A DNA stretch of 64,000 nucleotides from Diphasiastrum complanatum (Eukaryota > Streptophyta > Lycopodiopsida > Lycopodiales > Lycopodiaceae), in NCBI GenBank assembly GCA_029204225.1, contig CM055104.1, forward strand, positions 54,540,538 to 54,604,537, given 5' to 3'. The translations under genes were made by a program, and so were the position numbers. Of the stretch, positions 44,868 to 56,554 are shown one piece after another. The notes beneath the pieces are model-generated. The model ran no database searches, had not been told where the DNA came from, and saw only the letters and a list, made by a program, of their open reading frames with translations. Every line of letters begins with the position of its first letter. Position 1 is the stretch's first letter.

Positions 44868-46210
44868 GTGAGATGCAGTTATTGTGGGCTTTTATTAGCA
44901 TCACGTCGAATCTTTATTAAATGATACTACAGCTTCTCCATGAAGTCGAGTCGGGCAATGTTGAAATCCAGGTTGTGTGGCAAAATACAGCGATGGGCTT
45001 CGACGATCCACTTTGAGGTTGTCCAAGTAGTGAACCGAGGTTCCCAGTAGCCTTGGAAACCTTGAAGGGCCACTCGATAAGTTTCAGCTTTTTTGAACAA
45101 ATACCGATTTCCGTCGGAGTTACCGGATGATTAGAAATTTGTGTCTGAAGATATGCATCATGCTCAAGGGTGGTCGCATCCAATTCACCTTGGAGACATG
45201 TGCAATCTTGCTCGGCCATCTACAGTTGACTCTGTAACAACTGCACTTGTTGTTTTGCATCCTGCACAATCTTGTCTACTTGGTCTTGTGCGGTTGTGAG
45301 GGCATTCTTTAGTGTTTTGACATAGTCTTCTAGGTGATCAGCAGATTGCTGTGTATTCTTCATTCTAGCTTTAGACTTCGCTTTGTGCTGCTTGGCGATC
45401 TTCAACTCCTTGTCCAACTGGATGACTTTCTGGCTGATGAGAGTATTCTCGGATCCCATGTCTAAGATGCACTGTTCCATTTTTTTTTCTTATCCAACAT
45501 AGACTGGATCACTCGCACAAGGCTTGAGACTAAACCGAGAGCATCACCAGAATCTGATGTCATAGAGGTGGTAGCAACATGAGGAACTAGTGGTACTGTC
45601 CCTGTTTGGTGTGGAGCTGGTGTCTGTAATTCTTCTTCTTCAAATATATCTTCTTCCTTGTAGGCCTCAGGTATCGTGCGACTGCTTTGGGGATTTGACA
45701 GCTTGCTCGACTCGAATTGTATTTGGTGCCTGAGATGCTACGGTTTCTTGTGGTTCCTCTTGAAAGTTTTCTTCAAAAATATTCTCGGAATCATGGACAG
45801 TCTTGAATCCTCTTCCGGGGGATTGGAGTTCAAAGGGCGCTAGACTTTGGGACATGGCAAAAATTTCTGAGGTCCCAAGGGGGTCAGAATCATCGAACAT
45901 GTCCATGAAATACTGGGTAATTGGTGCTCTTGTGTGTGGGGGTGAGGCGACCTGGGCAGCTATGATGGGAATTGTAGTCCCAATTGTCATAGACTGTCCT
46001 TGAGAAGAAGTAGAGGCTAGGGAAGCACCAGAGTTAGGGGGAATAGGTAGTTAAGTGCGGGTGGCAATTGAGGGTTGCAGCGCAGCGAGCGATGGTTGCC
46101 TATTCTGTTGTCGTGTCACGGGAGGCGAGTCAGGAATAGCGATCTCATTGCGTACACAGCGACGACTATGTGTGGAAGATGCCTAGTGAGAAGTGTGAAG
46201 ATTAGTAAAA
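44868..46210 (-). pseudogene. Gypsy C2 accessory coiled-coil ORF, broken
   Basis: Second copy of the gypsy C accessory protein. N-terminal Pro/Thr/Ser-rich part with FMDMFDDSDPLGTSEIF (frame 45990-45667). The coiled coil is at 45480-45220 (MGSENTLISQKVIQLDKEL ... KQQVQLLQSQL). Next comes MAEQDCTCLQGELDATTLEH (45219 onward). The C-terminal end, LDFMEK-like and YHLIKIRRDANK, lies close to the polypurine tract. Compared with 6686-8749 it lacks the part matching roughly 7700-8580. Different frames are broken in the two copies, so they decayed independently from a common intact ORF. Confidence 0.7.
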
Positions 46211-46286
46211 AAATATCTTCCTATCTCGAGTTTTGGGGCCATGTTCATGGTTATTTCCATTGTAAACTATGTTGTACATAAAGGTA

Positions 46287-46904
46287 TGTGAATTGAGCAC
46301 ATAACCTTCTAGAATAGGTCGAGTTTGAGTTAGGTAGATTCAAATTTGATGTCATGCAATGTCATTCAGTATGCATGCAAGCTACATACAATCAGTGCAT
46401 GCAGCATGCAAAGTGGTTTCTATGATCTACACATGTCTAGGCAATTTTCTGAGTTGACATGCAGTATATGCAACATCCATGCATGTAGTTACACATGTGG
46501 ATCCTTGGTTTTTTAGTTAATGAGTTAAGTGGACTTTCCATGCAACACCACTGTAGGAACTCGAGCCACTTTGATGTAGGGAAGCTTTGGCATTTTTTGC
46601 CATATTGTGAATAATGAGATTTTGGTGTTTTGGACTCATTATCTCTCCACCCGAGTATTCTAGTATATATTTTCTCTCTCTACCTAAGAGCAGGCTGTTT
46701 TTCCCATACTGAGCACTTAGAATTATTTCTGACATTGAATCCTCATAGTGAGAAGTTAGTTTTTCCTGTTTGTTATATGCCATTGTGCTCTTGCCATAGA
46801 TTTTTCAAGTAATCTGTTCTCTAATCAATCTTGTGCAATCAAAACACCTCAGTAAGATCCCGTAGGGTGTGTGGTGAAGTTCAAACGTGCTAAATAACTT
46901 CACA
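46287..46904 (+). repeat. Copia M 5' LTR
   Basis: 618 bp, TGTGAA...TTCACA ends, TATATATT at 46664-46671; no CACACGTGTG palindrome, only CACATGTG at 46493-46500. The left flank (aggta) finds no partner. Confidence 0.85.
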
Positions 46905-46916
46905 TGGTATCAGAGC
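46905..46916 (+). promoter_or_regulatory. Copia M primer-binding site
   Basis: TGGTATCAGAGC next to the LTR end; exact tRNA-Met type. A 740-bp leader without coding motifs follows. Confidence 0.95.
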
Positions 46917-47657
46917 TTCATGCTTTGAAGAGGTGAGGGTGTATACATCAGAACAACAGTGCTTTTGCTTCCAAGAACTCGGATTTAGGAGAGGAATTGA
47001 AACTCACTAACAAAATAGCCATCTGTGATCATAAGTGGATCAAATCAAGCCTGATTTGCTTCAGTTGAGCCCTGTATGGATAGAGAGTTCACTCGTGTGA
47101 AATCATCCCTCTTTGTTTGAGCACTACTTCTCAAATAATGATCCAAATTTGATGTTCTATAGCTTGTTGGATAGGTATTGAAGAGTAGAATGTGTTGCTC
47201 ATGTTTCTAAATCGATTTGGTTTGTTTTTAGAAGAGTTTTAGGCAATCAGAGAGTTTAAGAGAGTACTCATCTCGTGGGATATGCCAAAGTGAGCACACA
47301 TCAGTTTTTTTCTCATCAATTTTCACTATCAATCAAGTAGAATTGGATAGAAGTGAGTATTCTGAGGTCTTAGACTTTTCATTTCACACAAATTGTTATG
47401 TCTAAGTTGAAAGTAAGTTCCTAGAGATTTTTTCAGTTCTTTGAAACTTGTGGGAGAGATAGACTTTTTACTTGCATGTGAGCAAGATCCAAATTCAAGA
47501 TAGATTGATTTTTTGTGTTGAGAGTTTGATCTCACATTCAATTGCTAGATTTTATAGGTTGGATCAACATCATCAATGTTAGATCCTAGGTTGAGATATC
47601 AAGCAAAATCTTTTAACTTCATCTTTGTCGTTACTAGAATTTCTCATAGAGAAGAAG

Positions 47658-48530
47658 ATGTCTTCATCTGGTTCACATTTCTTGGAGCACAGTGAGAGAT
47701 TAACATCTTCCAATTATGCAATATGAAAGATTAGAATGGAATCATAATTGATTCTACAAGATGTAATGGACATTGTGAGTGGAGCTGAAGAAGAACCTGC
47801 AGCACCTAATGAAGCTGCAACATTCAACAAAAGAACTAGAATTGTCCTTCATTTTATAAAAATGAATGTAACAAATGAAGTGTTAAGAGAGGTCAATGCA
47901 TGCACCACTGCCAAAGTGGCTTGGGACACTCTAAAAACAGTCTACGAAATCAAGAATACTTCTAGATTACTTACACTTAGAAACCAGATCTTTCTAAGTT
48001 ATCAAAGAGTAGATAAAAGTGCTTCATCATATGTAATGAGAGTAAAGGATCTTCATCAAGAGTTAGCTGGTATTGGAGATGCTCTTAAGAACACTGAACT
48101 TGTTCAAGTAGTCCTATATGGACTTAGAGATGAGTATGACAATATTGTGCAGACTTATGCAGTCAGGGAGGAGCTTCCATCCTTGGAGACACTACAAGGT
48201 GTTCTCATTGCTGAAGAAAGCAGACAAGAGAACAATATTCTGAGGATCAACAGACTTTCATTGAAAGATGGTGGAGATGACAAAGCACTCTTCATCAACG
48301 ACAAGTCAAGAGACAAGGGCAAAGGTCAACAACACTTCAAGAAGGACAAAGCCAAATAAGGTGGTGAGGATCAATCCTCACAAGATGCAACATCCAATGG
48401 CAAGAAGAAGCTGTCAAAGGTCAAGTATTTTTTCTGTGGCAAGAAAGGACACTATGCATTAAACTATTTCAAGAAGAAGAACCAATCTAAACAAGCTAAC
48501 CTTACTAATGAGGATGATCAAGTGTGAGGG
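47658..48530 (+). pseudogene. Copia M gag
   Basis: Starts at 47658 (MSSSGSHFLEHSERLTSSNY). Two stops follow within 25 codons, one replacing the conserved Trp of the NY.IW motif. The frame 47748-48359 then reads cleanly (MNVTNEVLREVNACTTAK, RVKDLHQELAGIG) to another stop. The zinc knuckle FFCGKKGHYALNYF has lost two cysteines (Tyr at both). Close relative of copia H gag. Confidence 0.8.
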
Positions 48531-48599
48531 TGTTAAGAGTGAAAGAGAAAATTCTTTAATGATGTCTAGCTTATCATCTTTTCCTTTCAAGAATGACAA

Positions 48600-51420
48600 G
48601 ATCTAGTGGATAAATAGTGGGGCTAGTTCTCATATATCTAGTTCTAGAAACTCTTTCACAAATCTCATGCCATATCTAGGTGCAAAAAGATCAATCTATA
48701 CTGCTAATGATGTAGAGTGTAGAATTGAAGGAATAGGTAGTATTCCACTACATGCATCATTATCAAAATATTTTTGTTTGAATGATGTACTTTATGTACC
48801 TAGACTAACAAAGAATCTCATTAGTGTAGGACAATTGTTTGATAGTGGATTGGATGTCAAGTTTCAAGTTGACAAGTGTATAATCTCAAGAGAGAACGAA
48901 GTTATTGCTAGAGGATCTAGAATTGGAAAGTTGTACAAACTAGATTCTAGGGAGAGTGCTAACATTTCAGATATTGCTTATGAGACCAAGGTTCTTCAGG
49001 AGGATCTGTGGCACAAGAGATTGGGACATCCCAATTTCAAAGCCATGCAATCTATGGTTAAGGAAGGAAAAGCTGTTGGACTACCAAAGACACTATCAAA
49101 GGAGCTTCAACCCTGTGAAGCTTGTGTATTGGCAAAATCACACAAAGGCCTTTTCCTAGATCAAGCATCAAATCAAAGCAACCATTTGAACTCGAGCACT
49201 TTGATGTTCATTTCTCATCAACCAAAAGCAAAGGAGGAGCAAATTGCTTTGTTTCCTTTGAAGATGATTATACAAGATATTCTTGGATCTATATGCTGTC
49301 TTCAAAAGCCATGATTTATGATATTTTCTTACTTTTAAAGCTTATGTAGAAAAGCAGTTTACTTTCAAGTTGATAGCTTTGAGAAGTGACAATGGAGGTG
49401 AATACACTTCCAATAAGTTTAAAGACTTTTGTGATAGAGAGGGAATACAAAGAGAATATTCTTGTTCTTATACTCCTCAGTAAAATGGAGTTGCTGAGAG
49501 AAAAAATAGAACTTTGTGTGAATGTGCAAAAGCCATTAGGCTAGAAGCCTCTCTGCCTAAATTTTTTTGGGGAGAAGCAGTTGCATGTGCAAACTATCCT
49601 TGTAATAGGCTTCCTAATCTTGCAATAGGAGGAAAAACACCATTTCAGATGTTGTATAAGAAAAAGCCTAAGGTAGATCATCTTAGGATCTTTGGCTGTG
49701 TATGCTTTGTGCATGTGACTTAGAGACTAGGAAGAATGAAGATCCTAGTGCTGTAAAAGGAATTTTTGTAGGATATGCATCTACTAAAAAAGCATACAAA
49801 GTATATCTTCCCTCTTCTCACAAGAATGCTGTTAGTAGAGATGTGATCTTCCATGAAGATTAGAAGTTTAGCTTGGATGATGCACAAATCAAGGAGTCTC
49901 ATGCAAGATCTACAATCATCAATGTTGATGTTGCTCAAGAAGTGGTGAGGCCGAGGCTTGAGGAGGAGCAACTTCAAGCACCCACACCAAGAAGATCTAC
50001 AAGAGAGAGATCTGAGCCAAGGAGGCTCAGATATGATGCTAAACAAGGCAAGTGGAAGGTGAGACTTCCTATCATGCACTTTTCATATCAGATGAAAAGC
50101 CTAAGGATTTCCAAGAAGCACTTCAATCCAAGAAGTGGGTTGAAGCAATGATCCAAGACTTTGCAGCCTTGATGTCAATCAACACATGGGAGTTTGTGGA
50201 GCCACCAAACAACATGCATGTGATTGGATTTAAGTGGGTTTTCAGAATCAAGTATAATCATGATGGATCTATCAACAAACATAAAGCAGACTTTGTGCCA
50301 AAGGCTACTCACAAATCAAAGGTCTTGACTATGAAGACACCTTTGCACCAGTTGCAAAAATGGTAACAATCAGAATACTCATATCTCTTGCATGTTTTCA
50401 CAATTGGAAAATGTTCCAACTTGATGTTTCTAATGCCTTTCTCAATGGTTACCTTGAGGAGGAGATTTACATGGAGCAGCCTCTAGGTTTTGTGAAAGAA
50501 GGTGAAGAATCAAAAGTTTGTCTTTTGTTCAAAAGTCTCTATGAACTAAAACGGGCACCAAGGTCTTGGTATGCAAGGCTCAACTCCTATCTCATATCAC
50601 TCGGATTTTAACTTAGTGAATATGAACCCTCTTTGTATTATAAGTTTGTAGATTATTTTGTAATCATTCTTCTCATCTATGTTGATGATATCATTCTTTG
50701 TGGAAATAATGAGAAGCTAGTTGAAGAAACTAAGCATGCACTTGGTAGTGAGTTTAAGATGCAGGACTTAGGAGTTCTTCACTATATTTTAGGCCTTGAA
50801 ATAGATTTTTGGAAAGGTCAAGTCTTTATAAGTCAAAGTAAATATGCATTTTCTATGCTCAAGAAATTTCAAATGGAAAACCGTAAAGGCATATGTACAC
50901 CTGTGGAGCACATTGTAAAAGTTCCTATGAAAGATGATGAGAAATCCTTTGTGGACATCACTCTTTATAGGAGTCTTATTGGCTCACTTATATGGTTAAT
51001 ATTGACTAGGCCTGATCTAAGCTTTAGTGTGCATAAGCTAAGTCAACACATGTAGGATCCAAAGTTATATCACTGGAAGTTGGCTAAACGAATCTTGAGG
51101 TATATATCTTCTACCTTGGATTATGGATTATTTTACAAAGGAGAAGATCTGACTTTGATTGCTTTTTCAGATTCCGATTTTGCAAGAGATAGGTTGGATA
51201 GAAGATCCACAAGTGCTTACACGATTTTTCTTGGAGGAAACTTAGTTTCTTGGCTATCAAAGAAGCAAGCAACTATATCTTTATCATTCTGTGAAGCTGA
51301 GTACAAATCTCTTACAACCACAACAAAAGAGGTTTTATGGATCAAAAGGCTACTTTTGGAGCTAAAGTGTTATGCAGTGAAGATCTTCCAAATATCAAGA
51401 ATGATAACATCTCGGCATCC
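48600..51420 (+). pseudogene. Copia M pol: protease to RNase H
   Basis: Protease INSGASSHIS (Asp of DSG changed to Asn) near 48612. Pre-integrase is in 48667-49314 (LWHKRLGHPNF, CEACVLAKSHK). The integrase has LRSDNGGEYTSNKF near 49385 and a stop in PQQNG at about 49482; frame 49514-49723 continues CECAKAIRLEASL. RT spans several frames (50052-51055) with VSNAFLNGYLEEEIYM, SLYELKRAPR and catalytic IYVDDIILCG. RNase H (51080-51420) has FSDSDFARDRLDRRS and SLSFCEAEYKSL. It ends at the codons for D-N-I-S-A, where copia N protease-end sequence takes over in frame. At least eight stops or shifts. Confidence 0.85.
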
Positions 51421-53555
51421 ATTACAAAAAACTTGCTTAGTGTTGGTCAATTAATGGACAATGGACTAGATGTACATTTCAAGAATGGAGTGTGTTCCAT
51501 CTTGAAAAATGATAAGTGCATAGCTAGTGGCATTAAGCGAGGAAGGCTCTTTAAGTTGGATGCTAATGTGGCTATTGAAAGTGTGAATATGGTTAGGGAG
51601 GAGTTGACTCAAGTGGAGCTTTGGCACAAAATATTGGGCCATCCTAATCTTTAATCAATGGAATCCTTGGCATCAAAGGAGCTAGCTCTCGGCCTACCAA
51701 AAGCTTTCAAGAAGTGTGGCAAAGTGTGTGAGGCATGTGGCCTCGCAAAGTCACACAAGACTTCCTACAAGAGATCTTTAACAAGATCTACCTCACCTTT
51801 AGATCTTATCCATTCAGATGTATATGCTTTTTCTCATGAAAGTAATGGAGGTGCTTTAATGTATGTGACCTTTATAGATGATTGTACTAGATACACTTGG
51901 ATTGAATTATTGCCTAAGAAAAGCCTTGTATATGAAGCTTTTGTAAAGTTTAAGTCTCTAGTGGAAAAACAACTTAGTTCTTGCATTGAAGTTCTAAGAT
52001 GTGATAATGGAGGAGAGTATATCTCTAACAAGATGAGAGACTTTTGTGAGATAAATGGTATTAAGAGAGAGCTCACTTGTCCTTACACCCCCCAACAAAA
52101 TGGGGTGGCGAAGAGGAAAAGTAGGAGTCTTTGTGAATGTGCAAAGTCTTTAAGACTGGATGCATCTCTACCCATCACTTTTTGGGGGGAGGCCATAACT
52201 TGTGCTAATTACTTATGTAATAGGCTTCCTAGTAATGCTGTTGGTGGGATCTCACCATTTCAAGCTTTGTTTGTCAATAAGCCCAATGTAAAAGATTTTA
52301 AAGTGTTTGGATGTATATGTTATGTCCACATTCCTTTGGAAACAAGAAGGAAAGAAGATGCAACTTCCTTCAAAGGAATATTTGTAGGCTATAGTGAAAA
52401 TAGCAAGGATATTTGATCTTATTTCAAGAAAAGTAAAAGTTAGCAATTTGATGAATCTCAAAGTTACAAGTTGTCTCCAGATGCATCTAATCTCTTAGGT
52501 GATGAAGATCTTGCAACACCCGAGGAGGAGCCTCTTGAAAATGATCTTTTGGAAGATCAAAATCAAGTTCCGAAGGAGTCAAGAAGATCCAGAACGAGCA
52601 AGGCCGAGCCTTCAAGGCTCACATACTTTGAGAAAGGGAAGCAAAGGGAAGACACAACTCCTTCTACCTCTTATTCTTTTCTAATCACAATGCTTGAAAG
52701 AGCCATCATATTATGAAGATGCAAGTAGATCACAAGTTTGGAGAGATGCAATGCAAGTAGAGTTTGATGCTTTGATAGATAATCAAACTTGGAATCTTGT
52801 ACACCTTCCATATGGGAAAAAGCCACTTGCATGTAAGTGGATCAATATTAAAGTACAATCAAGATGGATCTATAAGTAAGTACAAAGCTAGATTGGTTGC
52901 TAAGGGGTTTCTTCAAACTAAATGCATAGATTATGAAGAAACATTTGCTCTTGTAGCAAAGCTTGTAACCATTAGATTGATCATTTGTATTGCTACTTTA
53001 CTCAAGTGGAATCTCTATCAAATGGATGTGACAAATGCTTTCTTGAATGGTTACTTGGAGGAGGAAATATACATGTTGCAACTTGAGGGCTTCATCAAGG
53101 ATGGTGAGGAGGACATGGTTTGCCACTAAAGGAAGAGCCTATATGGCTTGAAGCGAGCACCTAGAGCTTGGTACTCTAGGTTGCATGATTTTCTCTACTC
53201 TCTTGGCTTTGTGATTAGCTCTTATGAGCCTTCTTTGTACATCAAATGTAATGATGGAAATTTTAGTACTTTATGTTGATGATATCATATTGACAGGAAA
53301 TGATGGCGAAGGCATAAGAAATGTTAAAGCTTCTTTGTCTAGTGAATTCAAGATGGTAGATCTAGGACTTCTTAAGTTCATACTTGGAATAGAAGCTACT
53401 AGAGGTAGTGATTTTACTTTTAGAAGTCAATCAAAGTATGATACTTCCATTCTTGTAAGGTTTGGCATGAAAGATTGTAAGGGGATTGACACCCCTATGG
53501 AACAAGTTTGTAAAGTTACTAATGACTGTGATGAAGCATCCTTTGAGGACAGCTC
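51421..53555 (+). pseudogene. Copia N pol: pre-integrase to RT
   Basis: Starts mid-protease/pre-integrase (ITKNLLSVGQLMDNGLDVHF), joined in frame to copia M RNase H. Integrase (51658-52416): CEACGLAKSHKTSYK, LIHSDVYAFSHESNGG (first Asp), LRCDNGGEYISNKM (second Asp), QQNGVAKRKSRS (Glu changed to Lys). The linker (52471-52716) has RRSRTSKAEPSRLTYFEKGK. RT in shifted frames: [47 protein letters not shown] (catalytic). It breaks off at ASFED near 53555. The E to K change in integrase alone would abolish integration. Confidence 0.85.
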
Positions 53556-53987
53556 CCATTGGTGGATCTGGATGACTAGGCACTCTTCACACGTGTGAAG
53601 GCTTGCTGGACAGTACACAACTTGTGGATGTACTTGATCTATAAAGGGATCAACCAAATTAATGAGAAGTTGATGTGACATTGGCAAATTCTAGTCTTGC
53701 TTGTATTTTTCACATTTGTCTTGAGTTTTTATGATTAAAATGCATTTGTAAGTTCGAGTACTTTATTCTCTATAAACAGGCCATATTGGTACTGTCTTCC
53801 ACATGTGTGAGGCCTCTCGTCCCTGTTTTTAATTATTTGATCCATTGCTCTTGCTTAAATCATAGTGTAAAGCATCTAGATCAAGATCTAATACCTAGAA
53901 CTTGATAGATCTTTGGATTAAGCAATCAATAACTCTTAATGATTGATAAGTACAATCATAATTGCTCTATTTCTCTAAAAATTGAAA
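53556..53987. repeat. Unassigned LTR-like fragment
   Basis: Non-coding 430 bp between copia N and copia E. Carries the 16-nt palindrome CTTCACACGTGTGAAG (53585-53600), a second CACATGTGTG (53801-53810) and a TATAAACA at 53771-53778. Looks like LTR/leader sequence of an A-like element but no partner copy is in the window. Confidence 0.45.
53585..53600. promoter_or_regulatory. LTR-type palindrome, unassigned fragment
   Basis: CTTCACACGTGTGAAG, 16-nt perfect palindrome; the nearest TATA-like site on minus is about 180 bp away, slightly outside the spacing of the other copies. Confidence 0.7.
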
Positions 53988-55437
53988 AAGGGATTGGCAC
54001 AATTCCTATTTCTCTCTCTACAAATAGGAGTGTTCATTTGGAGGATGTCTTGTTTATTCCATATATTGCCAAGAATTTGCTTAGTGTGAGTCAAATGCTA
54101 AGTAAAGGCCTCAAGGTGGAGTTTGATGGAGATGCTTGTATGATCCAAAGGAAGGATGTCTTGATTGGAAAAGGTAAAAGACAAGGGAAGTTGTTCAAAC
54201 TAGATGCTTGTGCTATTGCTAACCAGGTTGGATGTGTTGCAAGGGAGCAAATACCTATTCAAGAGGTTTGGCATAAAAGATGGGACACCTCAACTTCAAG
54301 TCATTGGAGGTAATGGCTAGGAAGAAGATTGTGATAGGTCTTCCAAGTTTCTTAAGTGGCATCAAACATGTGTGTGAGTCTTGTGCTTTGTCTAAGTCAC
54401 ATAGACTACCTTATACTAGATCTATATCTAAATCTACAGAGCCTTTTCAGCTTGTACATTCAGATATTCATGGATTTACTACAATTAGCAATAGTGGAGC
54501 TAAGATGTATGTAACATTCATTGATGATTTTAGTAGATTTTGTTGGATCTATCTACTAAAGAACAAGGATGAAGTGTATGATGTCTTTATCAAGTTCAAG
54601 AATGCAAGACAAAACCAATTTTTCACAAAGATCAAGTGCTTAAGGAGTGACAATGCTGGCGAGTACATATTTACCAAGTTCAAGGCCTTTTGTGATGAGC
54701 ATGGGATCAAGAGGGAGTATACAACATCAAGGACCCCACAACAAAATGGAGTGGCTGAAAGGAAGAATAGGACTTTATGTGAAAGTGTTAAAGCTACGAG
54801 GTTAAGTGCTAATCTTGACAAACCATTTTGGGATCAAGCTTTGTTGTGTGCCAATTTCTTGTGCAATAGGTGGTCGAGTGCTAAGTTTGGATGGAAGGAC
54901 ACCTTTTGAGATGCTATTCAAGAGGAGACCAAGTGTCAACTTTCTAAGAACCTTTGGATGCACATGCTATGTCAACATTACTCTTGATGATAGGACCAAG
55001 GAGGATCCATCTTCAAGAAGAGATATTTTTGTTGGATGTAGTGAGATGAGTAAAGCCTACAAGGTTTACATTCCTTCTACTAACAAAGTGATTGTTGGTA
55101 GAGATGTCATTTATGATTAGGAGAATATTCCAAAAGTGTCTTCAAGCATGATTGATGGTAGTGTTGTGGATGGATCTAACATTTTTGATGTTGATGAAAA
55201 GGGTCCTACTTTGGATGGTGATGATGATGGACCTTCATCAAGTCAAAAGCCAAGGAGAACATCAAGGGGAAGACATGTACCTTCAAGGCTCACATATGAT
55301 CAAAAGGGTAAGCAAGAAGTGTCTGGAAATCATGTTGCTTTTCTAACCTCTTTGGATGAACCTACAAGTGTAGATCAAGCAAGGAAAAAAGAGGAGTGAA
55401 TCCAAGCAATGGATCTTGAGTATCGAGCTCTTATGAA
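53988..55437 (+). pseudogene. Copia E: protease end, integrase, linker, RT start
   Basis: Opens 5'-truncated in the protease-to-integrase region (KGIGTIPISLSTN, close to element A). A 1-bp deletion near 54275 shifts frame. The integrase frame 54280-54909 has CESCALSKSHRLPYTRS, LVHSDIHGFTTISNSG (first Asp), RSDNAGEYIFTKF (second Asp; G to A after N) and NGVAERKNRTLCES (Glu). A further shift at about 54905 leads to 54806-55120 (VNFLRTFGCTCYVNITLDD). The linker (55136-55399) ends SLDEPTSVDQARKKEE-stop, followed by the first RT codons IQAMDLEYRALMK. RT homology stops there and segment X begins. Confidence 0.85.
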
Positions 55438-56170
55438 GAGTGGAACATCTTTTGGAGGATCTTCTTGTGTACATGGAGCTATGCAAGTGGATGGATGTTA
55501 TCTTGATGTAAAATAAAGTAATGGATCTGGAAAACAAAGTTTGTTCAATGACTTTTATTGTCAAGTTGAAGATCAAGAGTTTGATCTCAAAGTGCTTCAA
55601 CTAGTCAAAAGGGAAGGTGGCAATTTGGAGCTAGTCAAGAGCATCAAAGGAGAGGTAATTGGCAAAGATGTTATGGATCTATTTTTTCAGCTTATTTAAG
55701 ACTCAAGTAAGGTCAAAGGAGGAGCAAGGAAGTGTTTTTCAATTCTACTTTACTTGTACTATCTCAAGTTTGAGCATTTTCATGTGGATGTGTGCAAATT
55801 GTCAAGATATGGTAAAACTAGTTACATTGGTGAGCATCATTTTGATGTTGGATTTGTAGTAACATTCTTGGCTGGTTTTGTTGATGGAAATGAAGATATT
55901 GGAGGCTCATTATGTCACTCATTCATGGTCAAGTCATCAAAGCTTGATGGCATCTTATGGCAAGATGGAGATGGAGGCTCATTCATGGAGTGTCATGGTG
56001 GATACATGGCAACAAAGGACAAAGGAGGAGGAGACATGCAAGCAAATGTTGATGACTCACATTTATTGTTTGTTTGATGTAGTTTTCCAGAGATTTCAGA
56101 GTTGGAAGCATGGTGGAATCATCTCATTTACATTCTATGTGATTCTTCATGGCTCATTGAAATGATATTG
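55438..56170 (+). pseudogene. Segment X of copia E, partly broken
   Basis: Second copy of the unknown segment found in copia D (42283-43071). Shared blocks: NLELVKSIKGE, GKDVMDLFFQ, FHVDVCKLSRYGKT, HHFDVGF, FLAGF, GGSLCHSFMVKSS, DGDGGSFMECHGGYMATKDK, HLIYILCDSS. Stops at about 55514 and 55697 and after DDSHLLFV interrupt it, and the end differs from D (the part related to element P is absent). Being in the same place in two copies, flanked by the same copia sequences, it was mobilised as part of the element. Confidence 0.7.
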
Positions 56171-56350
56171 CAACATTTTGTGAGGGAGCAAGTCATTGCA
56201 AAAGAGGTGGAGCTTCAACATGTGTTCTCAAGGGAATTTGTAGCTGATATCTTCACAAAACCATTGGGAAAGGACTTGTTCATGAAGCATAGGACATCAC
56301 TTGGAGTGTTATCAAAGTCCATGCTAAAACTAGTTGAAGAGGGAGTGTAA
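56171..56350 (+). pseudogene. Copia E RNase H tail
   Basis: QHFVREQVIAKEVELQHVFS, then FVADIFTKPLGKDLF and SMLKLVEEGV-stop. Equivalent to the last 60 residues of element A; catalytic RNase H blocks are absent. Confidence 0.85.
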
Positions 56351-56554
56351 AAGATTCAACTAGTTTCATCATGTTTGTTATATTTGCATATTTGACATAT
56401 TGAGGCCACCATTGGGAAAGGACTTGTTCATGAAGCATAGGACATCACTTGGAGTGTTATCAGAGTCCATGCTAAAACTAGTTGAAGAGGGAGTGTGAAA
56501 GATTCAACTAGTTTCATCATGTTTGTTATATTTTCATATTTGACATATTGAGGC
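56261..56554 (+). repeat. 147-bp tandem duplication across polypurine tract and LTR start
   Basis: Units begin CCATTGGGAAAGGACTTG at 56261 and 56408. Each includes the last 28 codons, the polypurine tract and the first 60 or so bp of the LTR. The copies differ at a few bases (TGTAAAAG versus TGTGAAAG). Confidence 0.9.
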
